From an uncultured Chryseobacterium sp. (GTDB taxonomy: Bacteria; Bacteroidota; Bacteroidia; Flavobacteriales; Weeksellaceae): a stretch of 64,000 bases of DNA. Positions within the stretch are counted from its first letter, which is position 1. The number at the start of each line of letters is the position of its first letter. Shown piece after piece: positions 8,771-17,083 of the stretch. The translations under genes and the position numbers were made by a program. The DNA is taken from the NCBI GenBank assembly GCA_913778085.1, contig CAJYXJ010000004.1:1-64000 (forward strand), given 5' to 3'. Below the pieces are notes generated by a model. It saw only the letters and a program-made list of their open reading frames with translations, had not been told where the DNA came from and made no database searches.

Positions 8771-8938
8771 TTATACACAATCCGGTACTAGAGGACACAT
8801 TACTTTTGGCTCTGTCCAAACGGCACATTCATCGGTTCCGCAGTATTTTACACAGCAAATTGATCCGGTAGCACCGCTCCCTTTAATTTCTTTCAGATTC
8901 TGTCTGGATAATTTCTTGGTAGAAAGTAATTTTTTCAT
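8771..8938 (-). CDS. Six-cysteine bacteriocin-like peptide
   Basis: This 55-codon gene reads MKKLLSTKKLSRQNLKEIKG and continues as a short tail with cysteines at 28, 29, 33, 38, 48 and 54. The LSRxxLKxIKG leader ending in a small-residue pair (GS) is the pattern of Chryseobacterium bacteriocin-like or double-glycine-leader peptides. Six cysteines in 27 residues suggest disulfides or modification after export. A TATATTTG box (8968-8975, minus strand) lies 29 nt upstream and a terminator follows the stop, so it looks like a complete single-gene unit. No transporter or modification enzyme is adjacent. The function (antimicrobial, signal or other) is unknown. Confidence 0.75.
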   Translation of the reverse strand: MKKLLSTKKLSRQNLKEIKGSGATGSICCVKYCGTDECAVWTEPKVMCPLVPDCV

Positions 8939-8967
8939 GTTGATTTGATTTGTTTAGTTAACGTATC

Positions 8968-8975
8968 AAATATAA
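8968..8975 (-). promoter_or_regulatory. Candidate -7 box for the bacteriocin-like gene
   Basis: TATATTTG on the minus strand fits TAnnTTTG. It lies 29 nt before the start codon. The -33 partner is not clear. Confidence 0.45.
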
Positions 8976-9025
8976 AAATTTTTCGCAATGGTTGGAATTA
9001 ATTTTTAATTATCCGATATTTTTTC

Positions 9026-9322
9026 CTACAAAATCTGAAGATCATTAAAATCGTCTGTTCCGAATTTATCCTGAAACTTCTTCAGAAAAAAGCTCTTCCG
9101 CATCTGAAAATCGTGTTTCAGCAATGGTGAATTTATTTTAATAATAACACACCTCTTTTCAATATTGACGCTTTCAATTTCATTAAAAAGGGTTTCGTCA
9201 AGGTAGTCCTCCAGGAAATCTTTGATCTCAAAGGCTAAAAGCTTATTTTCAAAGCCATATATTTTTGCAAAAGAGCGTACCAGTTCTGAGGACTGGAATT
9301 CGCGTTTTTTCTTCTTTTTCAT
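9026..9322 (-). CDS. DUF721 (DciA-like) protein
   Basis: A 98-residue basic protein of the DUF721 family, distantly related to DciA, which loads the replicative helicase in bacteria without DnaC. The N terminus is KKKKKR-rich, followed by an amphipathic helix (SSELVRSFAKIYGFENKL) and the KH-like core with NIEKRCVIIKINSPLLKHDFQ and KFFQDKFG-type ends. It starts 2 nt after the stop of recF and is last in a three-gene operon, a common flavobacterial arrangement. A replication or repair role is supported by family and neighbour, not shown directly. Confidence 0.8.
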   Translation of the reverse strand: MKKKKKREFQSSELVRSFAKIYGFENKLLAFEIKDFLEDYLDETLFNEIESVNIEKRCVIIKINSPLLKHDFQMRKSFFLKKFQDKFGTDDFNDLQIL

Positions 9323-9324
9323 GG

Positions 9325-10404
9325 TTAAATCTCAAAGATAATACTTTCCTCATTGATCCTTTTTACCACATTCTCCGTGCGTTCGCGGTGGGTATCTGTA
9401 ATAAAAATCTGGCCGAAACTTTCCCGGTTTACCAGTTCGATCAGCTGCGAAACGCGGGTGTCGTCCAGCTTATCGAAAATATCATCCAGCAGAAGGATAG
9501 GCGTTTTCTTTGTCAGCTCTTTGATCAGGCTCATCTGGGCAAGTTTCAGGGAAACAAGAAACGATTTCTGCTGGCCCTGCGAACCGATTTTCTTAATCAA
9601 AACTTCGTCCATCTCGAAAAGCAGATCATCCTTATGAATTCCTTTTGATGTGTAGGTAAGCATCCGATCCCGTTCCAGGCTTTTTTTGAGCAGATTTTCT
9701 AAAGAATCTTCGAGAAGATGGGATTCGTAGACCACCGAAACGGTTTCTTTACCGCCGGATATAATGTGATAGAAATTTTTGACGATCGGGTTCAGTTGTT
9801 CAACAAAATCTTTTCTTTTCGTGAAGATTTTAGTTCCGAACCGGATGATAGGCTCATCATAGATTTCCAGCGAGTCTTTGTCCCAGGTTCTGTTTTTGGC
9901 AAAATATTTCAGCAAAGCATTTCTCTGCTGGATCGTCTTCTGGTATTGGATCAGATTAAAAAGGTATTCGGAGTCCGTCTGTGAAATCATAGAATCCAGG
10001 AACTTTCGTCTGCTCTCCCCGGCATCCGAAATCAGGTTGGAATCATAAGGCGAAATCATGACGCTCGGCAGATACCCGATATGGTCGGCCATCCGGTCGT
10101 AGCTTTTATCATTTTTTTTGATGATTTTCTTTCCTTCTTTCGGCTGCAGGATTTTAATGATGTCTTCGCTGTCGCTACTCCCGATTTCCGCTTCAATTGT
10201 GAAAAAGTCCTCTTCGTTTTTGATGTTGTTCAGATCCGTATTTCCCAAGAAACTTTTGCCTACCGAAAGATAATGCAGAGCATCGAGGATATTGGTCTTT
10301 CCCGCGCCGTTATTTCCTACAAAACAGTTGATCTGCGGGGAAAATTCGAATTTTTTTTCACCATGGTTCTTAAAATTGTACAGGGAAAGTTTCGTGATAA
10401 TCAT
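9325..10404 (-). CDS. recF: DNA replication and repair protein RecF
   Basis: A 359-residue SMC-like ATPase that with RecO and RecR loads RecA at gaps. The N terminus has the strand KLSLYNFKNH and Walker A VGNNGAGKTNILDALHYLS. The ABC signature region is GSQGQQKSFLVSLKLAQ and Walker B is PILLLDDIFDKLDD, followed by the D-loop and QIFITDTHRER. The length is typical. It starts 3 nt after the UbiA-like gene and ends 2 nt before the DUF721 gene, so the three are probably co-transcribed from the promoter at 11168-11199. Confidence 0.96.
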   Translation of the reverse strand: MIITKLSLYNFKNHGEKKFEFSPQINCFVGNNGAGKTNILDALHYLSVGKSFLGNTDLNNIKNEEDFFTIEAEIGSSDSEDIIKILQPKEGKKIIKKNDKSYDRMADHIGYLPSVMISPYDSNLISDAGESRRKFLDSMISQTDSEYLFNLIQYQKTIQQRNALLKYFAKNRTWDKDSLEIYDEPIIRFGTKIFTKRKDFVEQLNPIVKNFYHIISGGKETVSVVYESHLLEDSLENLLKKSLERDRMLTYTSKGIHKDDLLFEMDEVLIKKIGSQGQQKSFLVSLKLAQMSLIKELTKKTPILLLDDIFDKLDDTRVSQLIELVNRESFGQIFITDTHRERTENVVKRINEESIIFEI

Positions 10405-10407
10405 TTG

Positions 10408-11163
10408 TCAAAAATACTTCATTATTACTGAAAATAAAAAAGGAAGTGCCGAACAGGTTTCCACACCGAATGAAAAATAAGCATCACTGCGCTCATTTCC
10501 AGAAAAGTAGATCAGAATATATGTTATGGTTCCCGAAAGAAAAAAAGCGGTCGAGTACGGTATATCAAGATAAAAAGCAGAAAGCAGGTTACTGATAAAA
10601 ACCAGTACGTAAGCCAGATATTTGGTATTCTGTACGCCAATAATAGTGGGAAAGGTCTTCACCGTATCTATTTTCATATCCCGAATATCAAAAGGCAGCA
10701 CCAGAGCGGTAATGTAAAAAAAGCTGATGAAAAAAATCGGGAAATTAAATTCCGGCAAGGTGAGCCAGCAGTTCATCAGGGCCCAGACCAGTCCTACGTA
10801 AAATACTTTCAGCAAAGGGATTTTCCGGATATACGTTTCCAGAAAGAAGCTGTTGTAGAGAAGTCCGAGAACGACGATGATAAACCACTTGACCAGCCGG
10901 ATTTCATTATGGTTATAGATAATAAGAAAGGCACAGACAATTCCGGCGATCACATTTAAAATTAAAATTTTAGAAAAATGCCGGGTCTTCTGATATTTCG
11001 TATACAGATAACCGCTGAAATAAGTGATAAAAATAAAAAATACCGTAGGATAGCGGAAGGTCTGCTGCTCCAGCATAAAAAATACCGAAAAAAGAGTTCC
11101 CGTTAAGGATACGTAAAGCTGGCTGTCGATAACGGATTTTTTCAGTACTTTTAAAGAATTCAT
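10408..11163 (-). CDS. UbiA-superfamily-like membrane protein
   Basis: This 251-residue polytopic protein has about eight hydrophobic helices. It carries a DIRDMKID motif (about 160-167) like the second Asp-rich motif of UbiA prenyltransferases, followed by KTFPTIIGVQ. The first NDxxD motif is not recognisable: the equivalent loop (LLYNSFFLETYIRKIP) has no paired aspartates. It may therefore be a divergent or inactive UbiA relative. It is first in the operon with recF and the DUF721 gene. Its ATG lies only 18 bp from the divergent alpha-2-macroglobulin start, and the promoter overlaps that start. Confidence 0.65.
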   Translation of the reverse strand: MNSLKVLKKSVIDSQLYVSLTGTLFSVFFMLEQQTFRYPTVFFIFITYFSGYLYTKYQKTRHFSKILILNVIAGIVCAFLIIYNHNEIRLVKWFIIVVLGLLYNSFFLETYIRKIPLLKVFYVGLVWALMNCWLTLPEFNFPIFFISFFYITALVLPFDIRDMKIDTVKTFPTIIGVQNTKYLAYVLVFISNLLSAFYLDIPYSTAFFLSGTITYILIYFSGNERSDAYFSFGVETCSALPFLFSVIMKYF

Positions 11164-11167
11164 TTAT

Positions 11168-11199
11168 CAAAATTAAGACCTATGAAAATCAACTCCAAA
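11168..11199 (-). promoter_or_regulatory. Promoter of the UbiA-like/recF/DUF721 operon
   Basis: On the minus strand TTTG (11196-11199) is followed after 20 nt by TAATTTTG (11168-11175), an excellent match to the Bacteroidetes TTTG-N19-21-TAnnTTTG promoter. The ATG at 11163 is 4 nt downstream, so the transcript would be leaderless or nearly so. The promoter overlaps the start codon of the divergent alpha-2-macroglobulin gene. Confidence 0.65.
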
Positions 11200-14100
11200 T
11201 GTCTTTTGCTATTTCTTGCCTTTTTTTCATATTCCGTTTTTTATGCACAGGATTTTTATGATCAGGAATGGAAGAAAGTGGCGGAAGGTTATCGTCAGGG
11301 AGAATTCAAATCCAGCCTGCCGCTTATCCTCAATATTCAGCAGAAGGCTATTAAAGATAAAAATGCCGTAGAAATTATCAGATCCCTGAAAGCTGAATTT
11401 GTGATCTACAAAACGACGCAGGATGATCCTAAAAATGACTACGCCTCGGTATTTTTCTCTAAAATCAGAGAAACGGAAAACCTTCTGAAAGGAGAAGACC
11501 TGCTTTTGTTTAAAGTACTGGAACTTGAATTTTTCGAGGATTATTTTAACCTTAAAAAATGGGATATCCAGAAAAGGACAAACCTGGAGCATACGGATAT
11601 TGCGAAAATAGAATCCTGGACAAAACTGGATTATAAAAACTTTTACACCCGGAAATTCCAGGAACTTACGAAGATCGACGGCAAGCTTAAAAAAGTGAAG
11701 CTGGATCAATATAAAGATGCTTTTAAAGCGGTAAGCAGTTTTGATTTTTATCCTACACTTTATGACTGGAAAGTAAAAAAGAATATCGATTTCCTTCAGG
11801 AGCAATATATTTTTACAAAAGATGAACTAAAAGAAAACCAGCCGAAAGTATTGTCCCTCTATCAGGATCTTATCAATGGAAATGACGGGAATCCGAAACT
11901 GTACTTTCAGCATCAGAAATTAATTTTTGAAAATCAGGTTGCTAAAAGACCGGATTTTTATGACCGCCTTAAAGATCTTGCCGGATCTCCGGTAAAAGGA
12001 GATTATAAAATAATGATCGTTAAAAGCATAGCCGAGGAACTGCAAAGGAAATCGAAATTTCCGGAAGCGGTGAATGAGATTGAAATGATAAAAAAAGAAT
12101 ATCCGGATTCAAAATTCAGCAATAACATTACCTCTCTTGAAAATGATATCAAAAGATCTTTTCTCTACCTTACCTACGACCTTCACAATGAGCCCGAAAA
12201 ACCGATTCAGCTTGTAGCAAAGCACAAAAACCTTAATGATTTTGAAATAAAAATATATCAGGTCAATAATGTTAAAAAACAGCTTCAGTACCTACAAAAT
12301 CTGGATTATGAGGAATATTATAAAAAAATAGACAAGTCGCTGCTTCGTACGGATAATTTTATTTTGCCCAATAGAAAAGATTATATTCAGCATGCTACGG
12401 CATTAGAAATGAATCCGTTACCAAAAGGGCTCTATATCGGAGAATACATCAATGGGAAAGATATATCGAAATTCCTGCTCATCGTCACCTCTTCAAGGGT
12501 AATTTTTGATAAAAACAAAGATTACATTCTGGTTTCCCGCGATAAAGGGGAGCCGCTGCCAAACACCAGATTGCTGAGATACGATTTCAGGGATTATTCC
12601 CAAATTAAGGAAACGGAGATTCTTATACAGACAGATAATTTTGCCAGGTTTGCTGCTGTTAAAGAAGATTATGATGAAAATCCTTATCTTATTTATGACC
12701 CTGTGTCCCAGGATTTTAATCTTTTGAACAGCGAATATATCTACAGAGACAGGCAGAATCCTTATCCTGCGGACCAGATCTTTCTGGACAGGGCGATCTA
12801 CAGGCCGGGCCAAACCGTTCATTACAAAATAATTTCAACAAGACCGGATTATAAAAAATTACACGATGTGGTAATTCCAGGGAACGAACATGAAATTTTC
12901 CTGTATGATGCCAATCATCAGGTTGTTGAATCAAAGAAATTCAGGACCAATGAATTCGGATCCTTCAGCGGTACTTTTACACTGCCTAAAGACAAACTGA
13001 ACGGAACTTTCAGCCTAAGGACCGAATTTTCCGCAGACGATTATACAAATGGTGGCTACAAAAGTTTTTCCGTAGAAGAATATAAACGCCCGAAGTTTGA
13101 AATTGTTTTTGATACCATAAAAAGTGATTATAAATATGGGCAGACCATAGAAATCAAAGGAAAAGCAGTCAGTTTTTCAGGAATTGCCCTGAACAATACC
13201 AAAATAAATTTCGAAATAAAAAGGGAAAATATCAGGAGCCGGTATTTTTGGTGGTATGCAGAAGAATATAACAACGAAAATCCCATACTTGAAACGGCCG
13301 AGACCAATGAAAAAGGAGAATTTGTTTTAAAACTGACCCTTAAAAAGGATGAAAATAAAGAAGGGCTGCAGGTTCATAATTACAGAGTGAAAGCATCGGC
13401 AACCGATATTAATGGGGAAACCCAATCCGCAGAGACTGATGTGAAGGTGGCATCCGTCTCCCATTACCTGATCGCCGATAAGCTGGACGAAGTTTTTGCC
13501 GAAGAAGAGGTAAAGCTGAATGTCGAAAGCTTTAATTACAATGATATTCCGCTGGATAAAAGCTATCAGGTAAAGCTTGTTCAGCTGAAGCAGCCGGAGC
13601 GCGTGCTGAGAGATAATTTTAAAGATAACCTTCAGGATCTGCCGCTGCTTTCAAAAGAAGAATTCCTCGATAAGTTTCCGCACGACCGGTACGATAAATA
13701 CGAAGACCGAAAATACTGGCAGACATTAAAAACAATTATCGATCATAAAACCTGGAACGGAAAGGCATTGAATCTCGGAAAACTGGAACCTGGTGATTAC
13801 CGGCTTCTTATTTACAACACGGAAAATAAAGATACCATTAAGACCGAACAGGACTTCAGCGTTTGGGATAAAACAAGGCTTGGAAAAGACCAGTATCCTT
13901 TCCTTAAGATCATTGCCCCAAAAGAAAAGGTGAAAAGAGGAAGTGTGCAGACCATCTATGCCTATTCTGCAATTCCTGACGCATTGGTAAATGTCTATGT
14001 TCAGGACGGAACAGGCAATGCTTTGATGGAGCGGAAAAAATTCACCAATGGCATCCTGGCTTACCGCCTTCCTGTTTCCCGGAATAAGGAGATCGTAAAA

Positions 14101-17076
14101 TACAACATACAGTTTGTGCTTGCCCATTACAATGACGTACAGAATAAATTTGCCTCCATTGTTATAGAAGAAAATAAAGAAGCGCTGAATATTGAACTAA
14201 CGACTTTCCGCGATAAGGTTCAGCCGAATTCAAAAGAAAAATGGAGCATCAGGGTATTGGGACCGAATAAAGAGAAAGTAGTCGCTGAAGTTCTCGCGAA
14301 TATGTATGACAAGTCTCTGGATAAGTTTGCTAAAAACGAATATTCGTGGACAAAAATGTACAGACCTAAAAACCATGTCATGGATTATGAAATCCGTAAT
14401 TATCTGCAGTCTCTGAATTGGGTTCAGAAAATAAATTATCTGGAATCCAGACAGGTGGTAGCTCCTTTATTTCAATGGTTTGATGAGGAGGTTTTCCGGG
14501 ATCTTCTGCGGAAATATAATTTAACGGTAGATACCGATGGTGATGGAGTTGATGATATCGATGATGCCTGCCCCACCGTTCCGGGACTGGAAGCTTACAA
14601 TGGCTGCCCAAAACCGAAAAGGGTAACAGCGGAAGAGGTTGTTTCAAAGAGAAGCATGGCTAATCTTCGCTTTGGAGATGTTGATCATGACGGTGTTCTG
14701 GATAAGGACGATATGTATTTTCCTAAAAAATCCAGTGCTAAAGAAGAGGCAATGGATCGTGTACAAGTCCGCCGGAACCTGAATGAAACCGCATTCTTCT
14801 ATCCCCATCTGAGAACCGATGCCAACGGAAATATGAATTTTGAATTCACTACTCCTGAAGCGCTGACAAAGTGGAAGCTGATGTTCCTGGCCCATACAAA
14901 AGATACTAAAAACGGAATCCTGGAAAAAGACATCGTTACCCAGAAAAAGCTTTCCGTAACCCCAAACTATCCCCGGTTTCTGCGCGAAGGAGATAAGCTG
15001 AACTTTCAGGCCAAAATTTCCAATCTTTCCGATAAAGCATTTACAGGCGATGTTTCTCTGAAAATTTTGGATGCCGCCACCAATGAAGATGTTTCTTCCC
15101 TTTTTGGAATTGCTCCGCTGCAAAAGTTCAGCGCGGATAAAAACGGGAATACGGCAGCCGGCTGGAACATTAAAGTACCTTTTAACAGGACAAGTTCCGT
15201 GATTATAAAAGTCGTGGCTAAAGCAGGTTCCTATTCGGACGGAGAGCAGATTCCGGTTGCCGTTCTTTCCAACAGGATGCTGATGACCGACGCCGTACCG
15301 GTTTTCGTGAAAGAAGGGCAGACCAAAACCTTCACATTGGACAATTTGAAAAATAATATTTCTCCAACGGCGGTCAATTTCAGCAATACATTGGAACTGA
15401 AAACCAATCCGGTCTGGGAAATCATTTTTGCGCTCCCGGATCTGAACCGATATATCAAATTAAGTTCCGACGCATGGTTCAATTCCTGGTTTGGCGATGT
15501 GGTAGGCTCTGAAATTTTTAAAGCCAATCCAAGGATGAAAGCGGTTTTCGATGAGTATAAAACGGCGGATATCCTGAAAAGCAATCTGGAAAAGAATCAG
15601 GAATTAAAGCAGGTCCTGCTCGAAGAAACCCCTTGGGTATTACAGTCGCAATCCGAAACGGAAAACATGAATGCCGTTTCAAGGCTTTTTGAAGTTAATG
15701 AGATGAACAGATCCATCAATGAGGACTGGAGTACACTGCTGAAGTACCAGAATGGCGACGGCGGTTTTCCCTGGCTGCAGGGATATGACAGCTCATACAG
15801 CAATTCCCTGTACATTCTGCGTAATTTAGGAAAAATGAATGCATGGCTGAAAGACGGCATTTCCGGATATCAGCAGTCGGGTCAGAAAGAAATGGTTTCC
15901 CGGCTTATCGGATATATCGACGGTCAGCTGGAGCGATACTGGAAAGAAGATGAGAACGATCCGTGGAGCAATTTTGCGCTTGATTATCTGGATTCAAGGC
16001 TGTATTGGGAAAAGGAATATCCGGTTACCGGAAAAGGGCAGCGGCTGAAAGAAATGATTATCATCCGGGCTGATAAATTTAAGGTGACAGATCTCACTTT
16101 CTACGGATTACATCGCGCAGCACTGATCTACCAGAGTTACGGACTGAAAGATACGGCCCGGAAACTGATCCGTTATTTAAAGGAAACCTCCACATCTTCC
16201 GAAACCCAGGGCATTTACTGGAAAAAGAATCTGGACGACTGGGGCTGGTATTCTTCCAAAGCGATCAACCACGCCGGAGCCATCGAGGCTCTGTCTAAAA
16301 TTGATCCTGCCGATATTGATTTTATTGAGGAAGCCAAAGTATGGCTGGCCACTCAGAAAGAAGCCAACTCGTGGGGAAATTCAAGAACGACGGCTGAAAT
16401 TATTTACATCATGATGAATTCCGGAAAATCCTGGACAACGCCTGAAGCCGATAAAGCGACGGTTATCTGGGGCGGAAAGGAAATTTCGCCGCAAACAAAG
16501 ACCACGGGCTATTTAAAACAAATTATTAAATCCGATAAAGTTGATACGAAACTGAGTGAAGTTACCGTTACAAAACCAGGACCGGGTATTGTGCAGGGTG
16601 GACTGTTCTGGCAGTATTATGAAGACCTGAGCCATGTGAGATCTACGGAAACCTACATTTCCATGACCAGGGAATATTACAAAAAAATACAGACGGCCAA
16701 TGGCGGGCAGCTAATTAAGATATCGGAAAACAGTCCGTTGAAAATAGGGGACCGGCTGACGGTAAGAATGATCCTGAACACCGACCGGCCGATGCAGTAT
16801 GTCCACCTGAAAGACATGAGGGCCGCGGGGCTGGAGCCGGTAGATGTACTTTCGGGATACCAGTGGAAGAACAACCTGGGATATTACCAGGCAACCAAAG
16901 ACGCTTCCACCAATTTTTACATCTATTACATGCCGAAAGGGCAGTATGTATTTGAATATGATCTTGTCTGCAATGCTTCCGGCAGCTTCTCAAGCGGTTT
17001 TGCCACCCTGCAGAATTATTACGCACCGCAGATGAATGCCCGGACAGAAGGCGATAAAATAGAGATAAATAAATAA
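11182..17076 (+). CDS. Alpha-2-macroglobulin-like protein A, thioester lost
   Basis: A secreted protein of 1964 residues (signal peptide ending FYAQ, about 22). An N-terminal helical region (1-330) is followed by macroglobulin domains: DRAIYRPGQTV near 536, FGSFSGTF, VEEYKRPKFEI, and LRTDANGNMNFEFTTPEALTKW near 1210-1230. A terpenoid-cyclase-like helical domain and a receptor-binding-like end (KPGPGIVQGGLFWQYYED) close it. The thioester motif CxEQ is replaced by Ser-Ser-Asp-Ala at 1428-1431, so covalent trapping is impossible. A calcium-binding TSP3-like segment (DTDGDGVDD, near 1117, then DVDHDGVLDKDD near 1160) lies in the bait-like region. It probably guards the periplasm or envelope. A paralogue follows after 7 nt. 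Confidence 0.88.
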   Translation: MKINSKCLLLFLAFFSYSVFYAQDFYDQEWKKVAEGYRQGEFKSSLPLILNIQQKAIKDKNAVEIIRSLKAEFVIYKTTQDDPKNDYASVFFSKIRETENLLKGEDLLLFKVLELEFFEDYFNLKKWDIQKRTNLEHTDIAKIESWTKLDYKNFYTRKFQELTKIDGKLKKVKLDQYKDAFKAVSSFDFYPTLYDWKVKKNIDFLQEQYIFTKDELKENQPKVLSLYQDLINGNDGNPKLYFQHQKLIFENQVAKRPDFYDRLKDLAGSPVKGDYKIMIVKSIAEELQRKSKFPEAVNEIEMIKKEYPDSKFSNNITSLENDIKRSFLYLTYDLHNEPEKPIQLVAKHKNLNDFEIKIYQVNNVKKQLQYLQNLDYEEYYKKIDKSLLRTDNFILPNRKDYIQHATALEMNPLPKGLYIGEYINGKDISKFLLIVTSSRVIFDKNKDYILVSRDKGEPLPNTRLLRYDFRDYSQIKETEILIQTDNFARFAAVKEDYDENPYLIYDPVSQDFNLLNSEYIYRDRQNPYPADQIFLDRAIYRPGQTVHYKIISTRPDYKKLHDVVIPGNEHEIFLYDANHQVVESKKFRTNEFGSFSGTFTLPKDKLNGTFSLRTEFSADDYTNGGYKSFSVEEYKRPKFEIVFDTIKSDYKYGQTIEIKGKAVSFSGIALNNTKINFEIKRENIRSRYFWWYAEEYNNENPILETAETNEKGEFVLKLTLKKDENKEGLQVHNYRVKASATDINGETQSAETDVKVASVSHYLIADKLDEVFAEEEVKLNVESFNYNDIPLDKSYQVKLVQLKQPERVLRDNFKDNLQDLPLLSKEEFLDKFPHDRYDKYEDRKYWQTLKTIIDHKTWNGKALNLGKLEPGDYRLLIYNTENKDTIKTEQDFSVWDKTRLGKDQYPFLKIIAPKEKVKRGSVQTIYAYSAIPDALVNVYVQDGTGNALMERKKFTNGILAYRLPVSRNKEIVKYNIQFVLAHYNDVQNKFASIVIEENKEALNIELTTFRDKVQPNSKEKWSIRVLGPNKEKVVAEVLANMYDKSLDKFAKNEYSWTKMYRPKNHVMDYEIRNYLQSLNWVQKINYLESRQVVAPLFQWFDEEVFRDLLRKYNLTVDTDGDGVDDIDDACPTVPGLEAYNGCPKPKRVTAEEVVSKRSMANLRFGDVDHDGVLDKDDMYFPKKSSAKEEAMDRVQVRRNLNETAFFYPHLRTDANGNMNFEFTTPEALTKWKLMFLAHTKDTKNGILEKDIVTQKKLSVTPNYPRFLREGDKLNFQAKISNLSDKAFTGDVSLKILDAATNEDVSSLFGIAPLQKFSADKNGNTAAGWNIKVPFNRTSSVIIKVVAKAGSYSDGEQIPVAVLSNRMLMTDAVPVFVKEGQTKTFTLDNLKNNISPTAVNFSNTLELKTNPVWEIIFALPDLNRYIKLSSDAWFNSWFGDVVGSEIFKANPRMKAVFDEYKTADILKSNLEKNQELKQVLLEETPWVLQSQSETENMNAVSRLFEVNEMNRSINEDWSTLLKYQNGDGGFPWLQGYDSSYSNSLYILRNLGKMNAWLKDGISGYQQSGQKEMVSRLIGYIDGQLERYWKEDENDPWSNFALDYLDSRLYWEKEYPVTGKGQRLKEMIIIRADKFKVTDLTFYGLHRAALIYQSYGLKDTARKLIRYLKETSTSSETQGIYWKKNLDDWGWYSSKAINHAGAIEALSKIDPADIDFIEEAKVWLATQKEANSWGNSRTTAEIIYIMMNSGKSWTTPEADKATVIWGGKEISPQTKTTGYLKQIIKSDKVDTKLSEVTVTKPGPGIVQGGLFWQYYEDLSHVRSTETYISMTREYYKKIQTANGGQLIKISENSPLKIGDRLTVRMILNTDRPMQYVHLKDMRAAGLEPVDVLSGYQWKNNLGYYQATKDASTNFYIYYMPKGQYVFEYDLVCNASGSFSSGFATLQNYYAPQMNARTEGDKIEINK

Positions 17077-17083
17077 CCGTTAT

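Noticed and set aside
9718-9984. Open frames on the plus strand opposite recF, such as 9265-9648 and 9718-9984.
   Set aside because: They overlap strongly conserved RecF motifs on the other strand and show no family features; antisense shadows.
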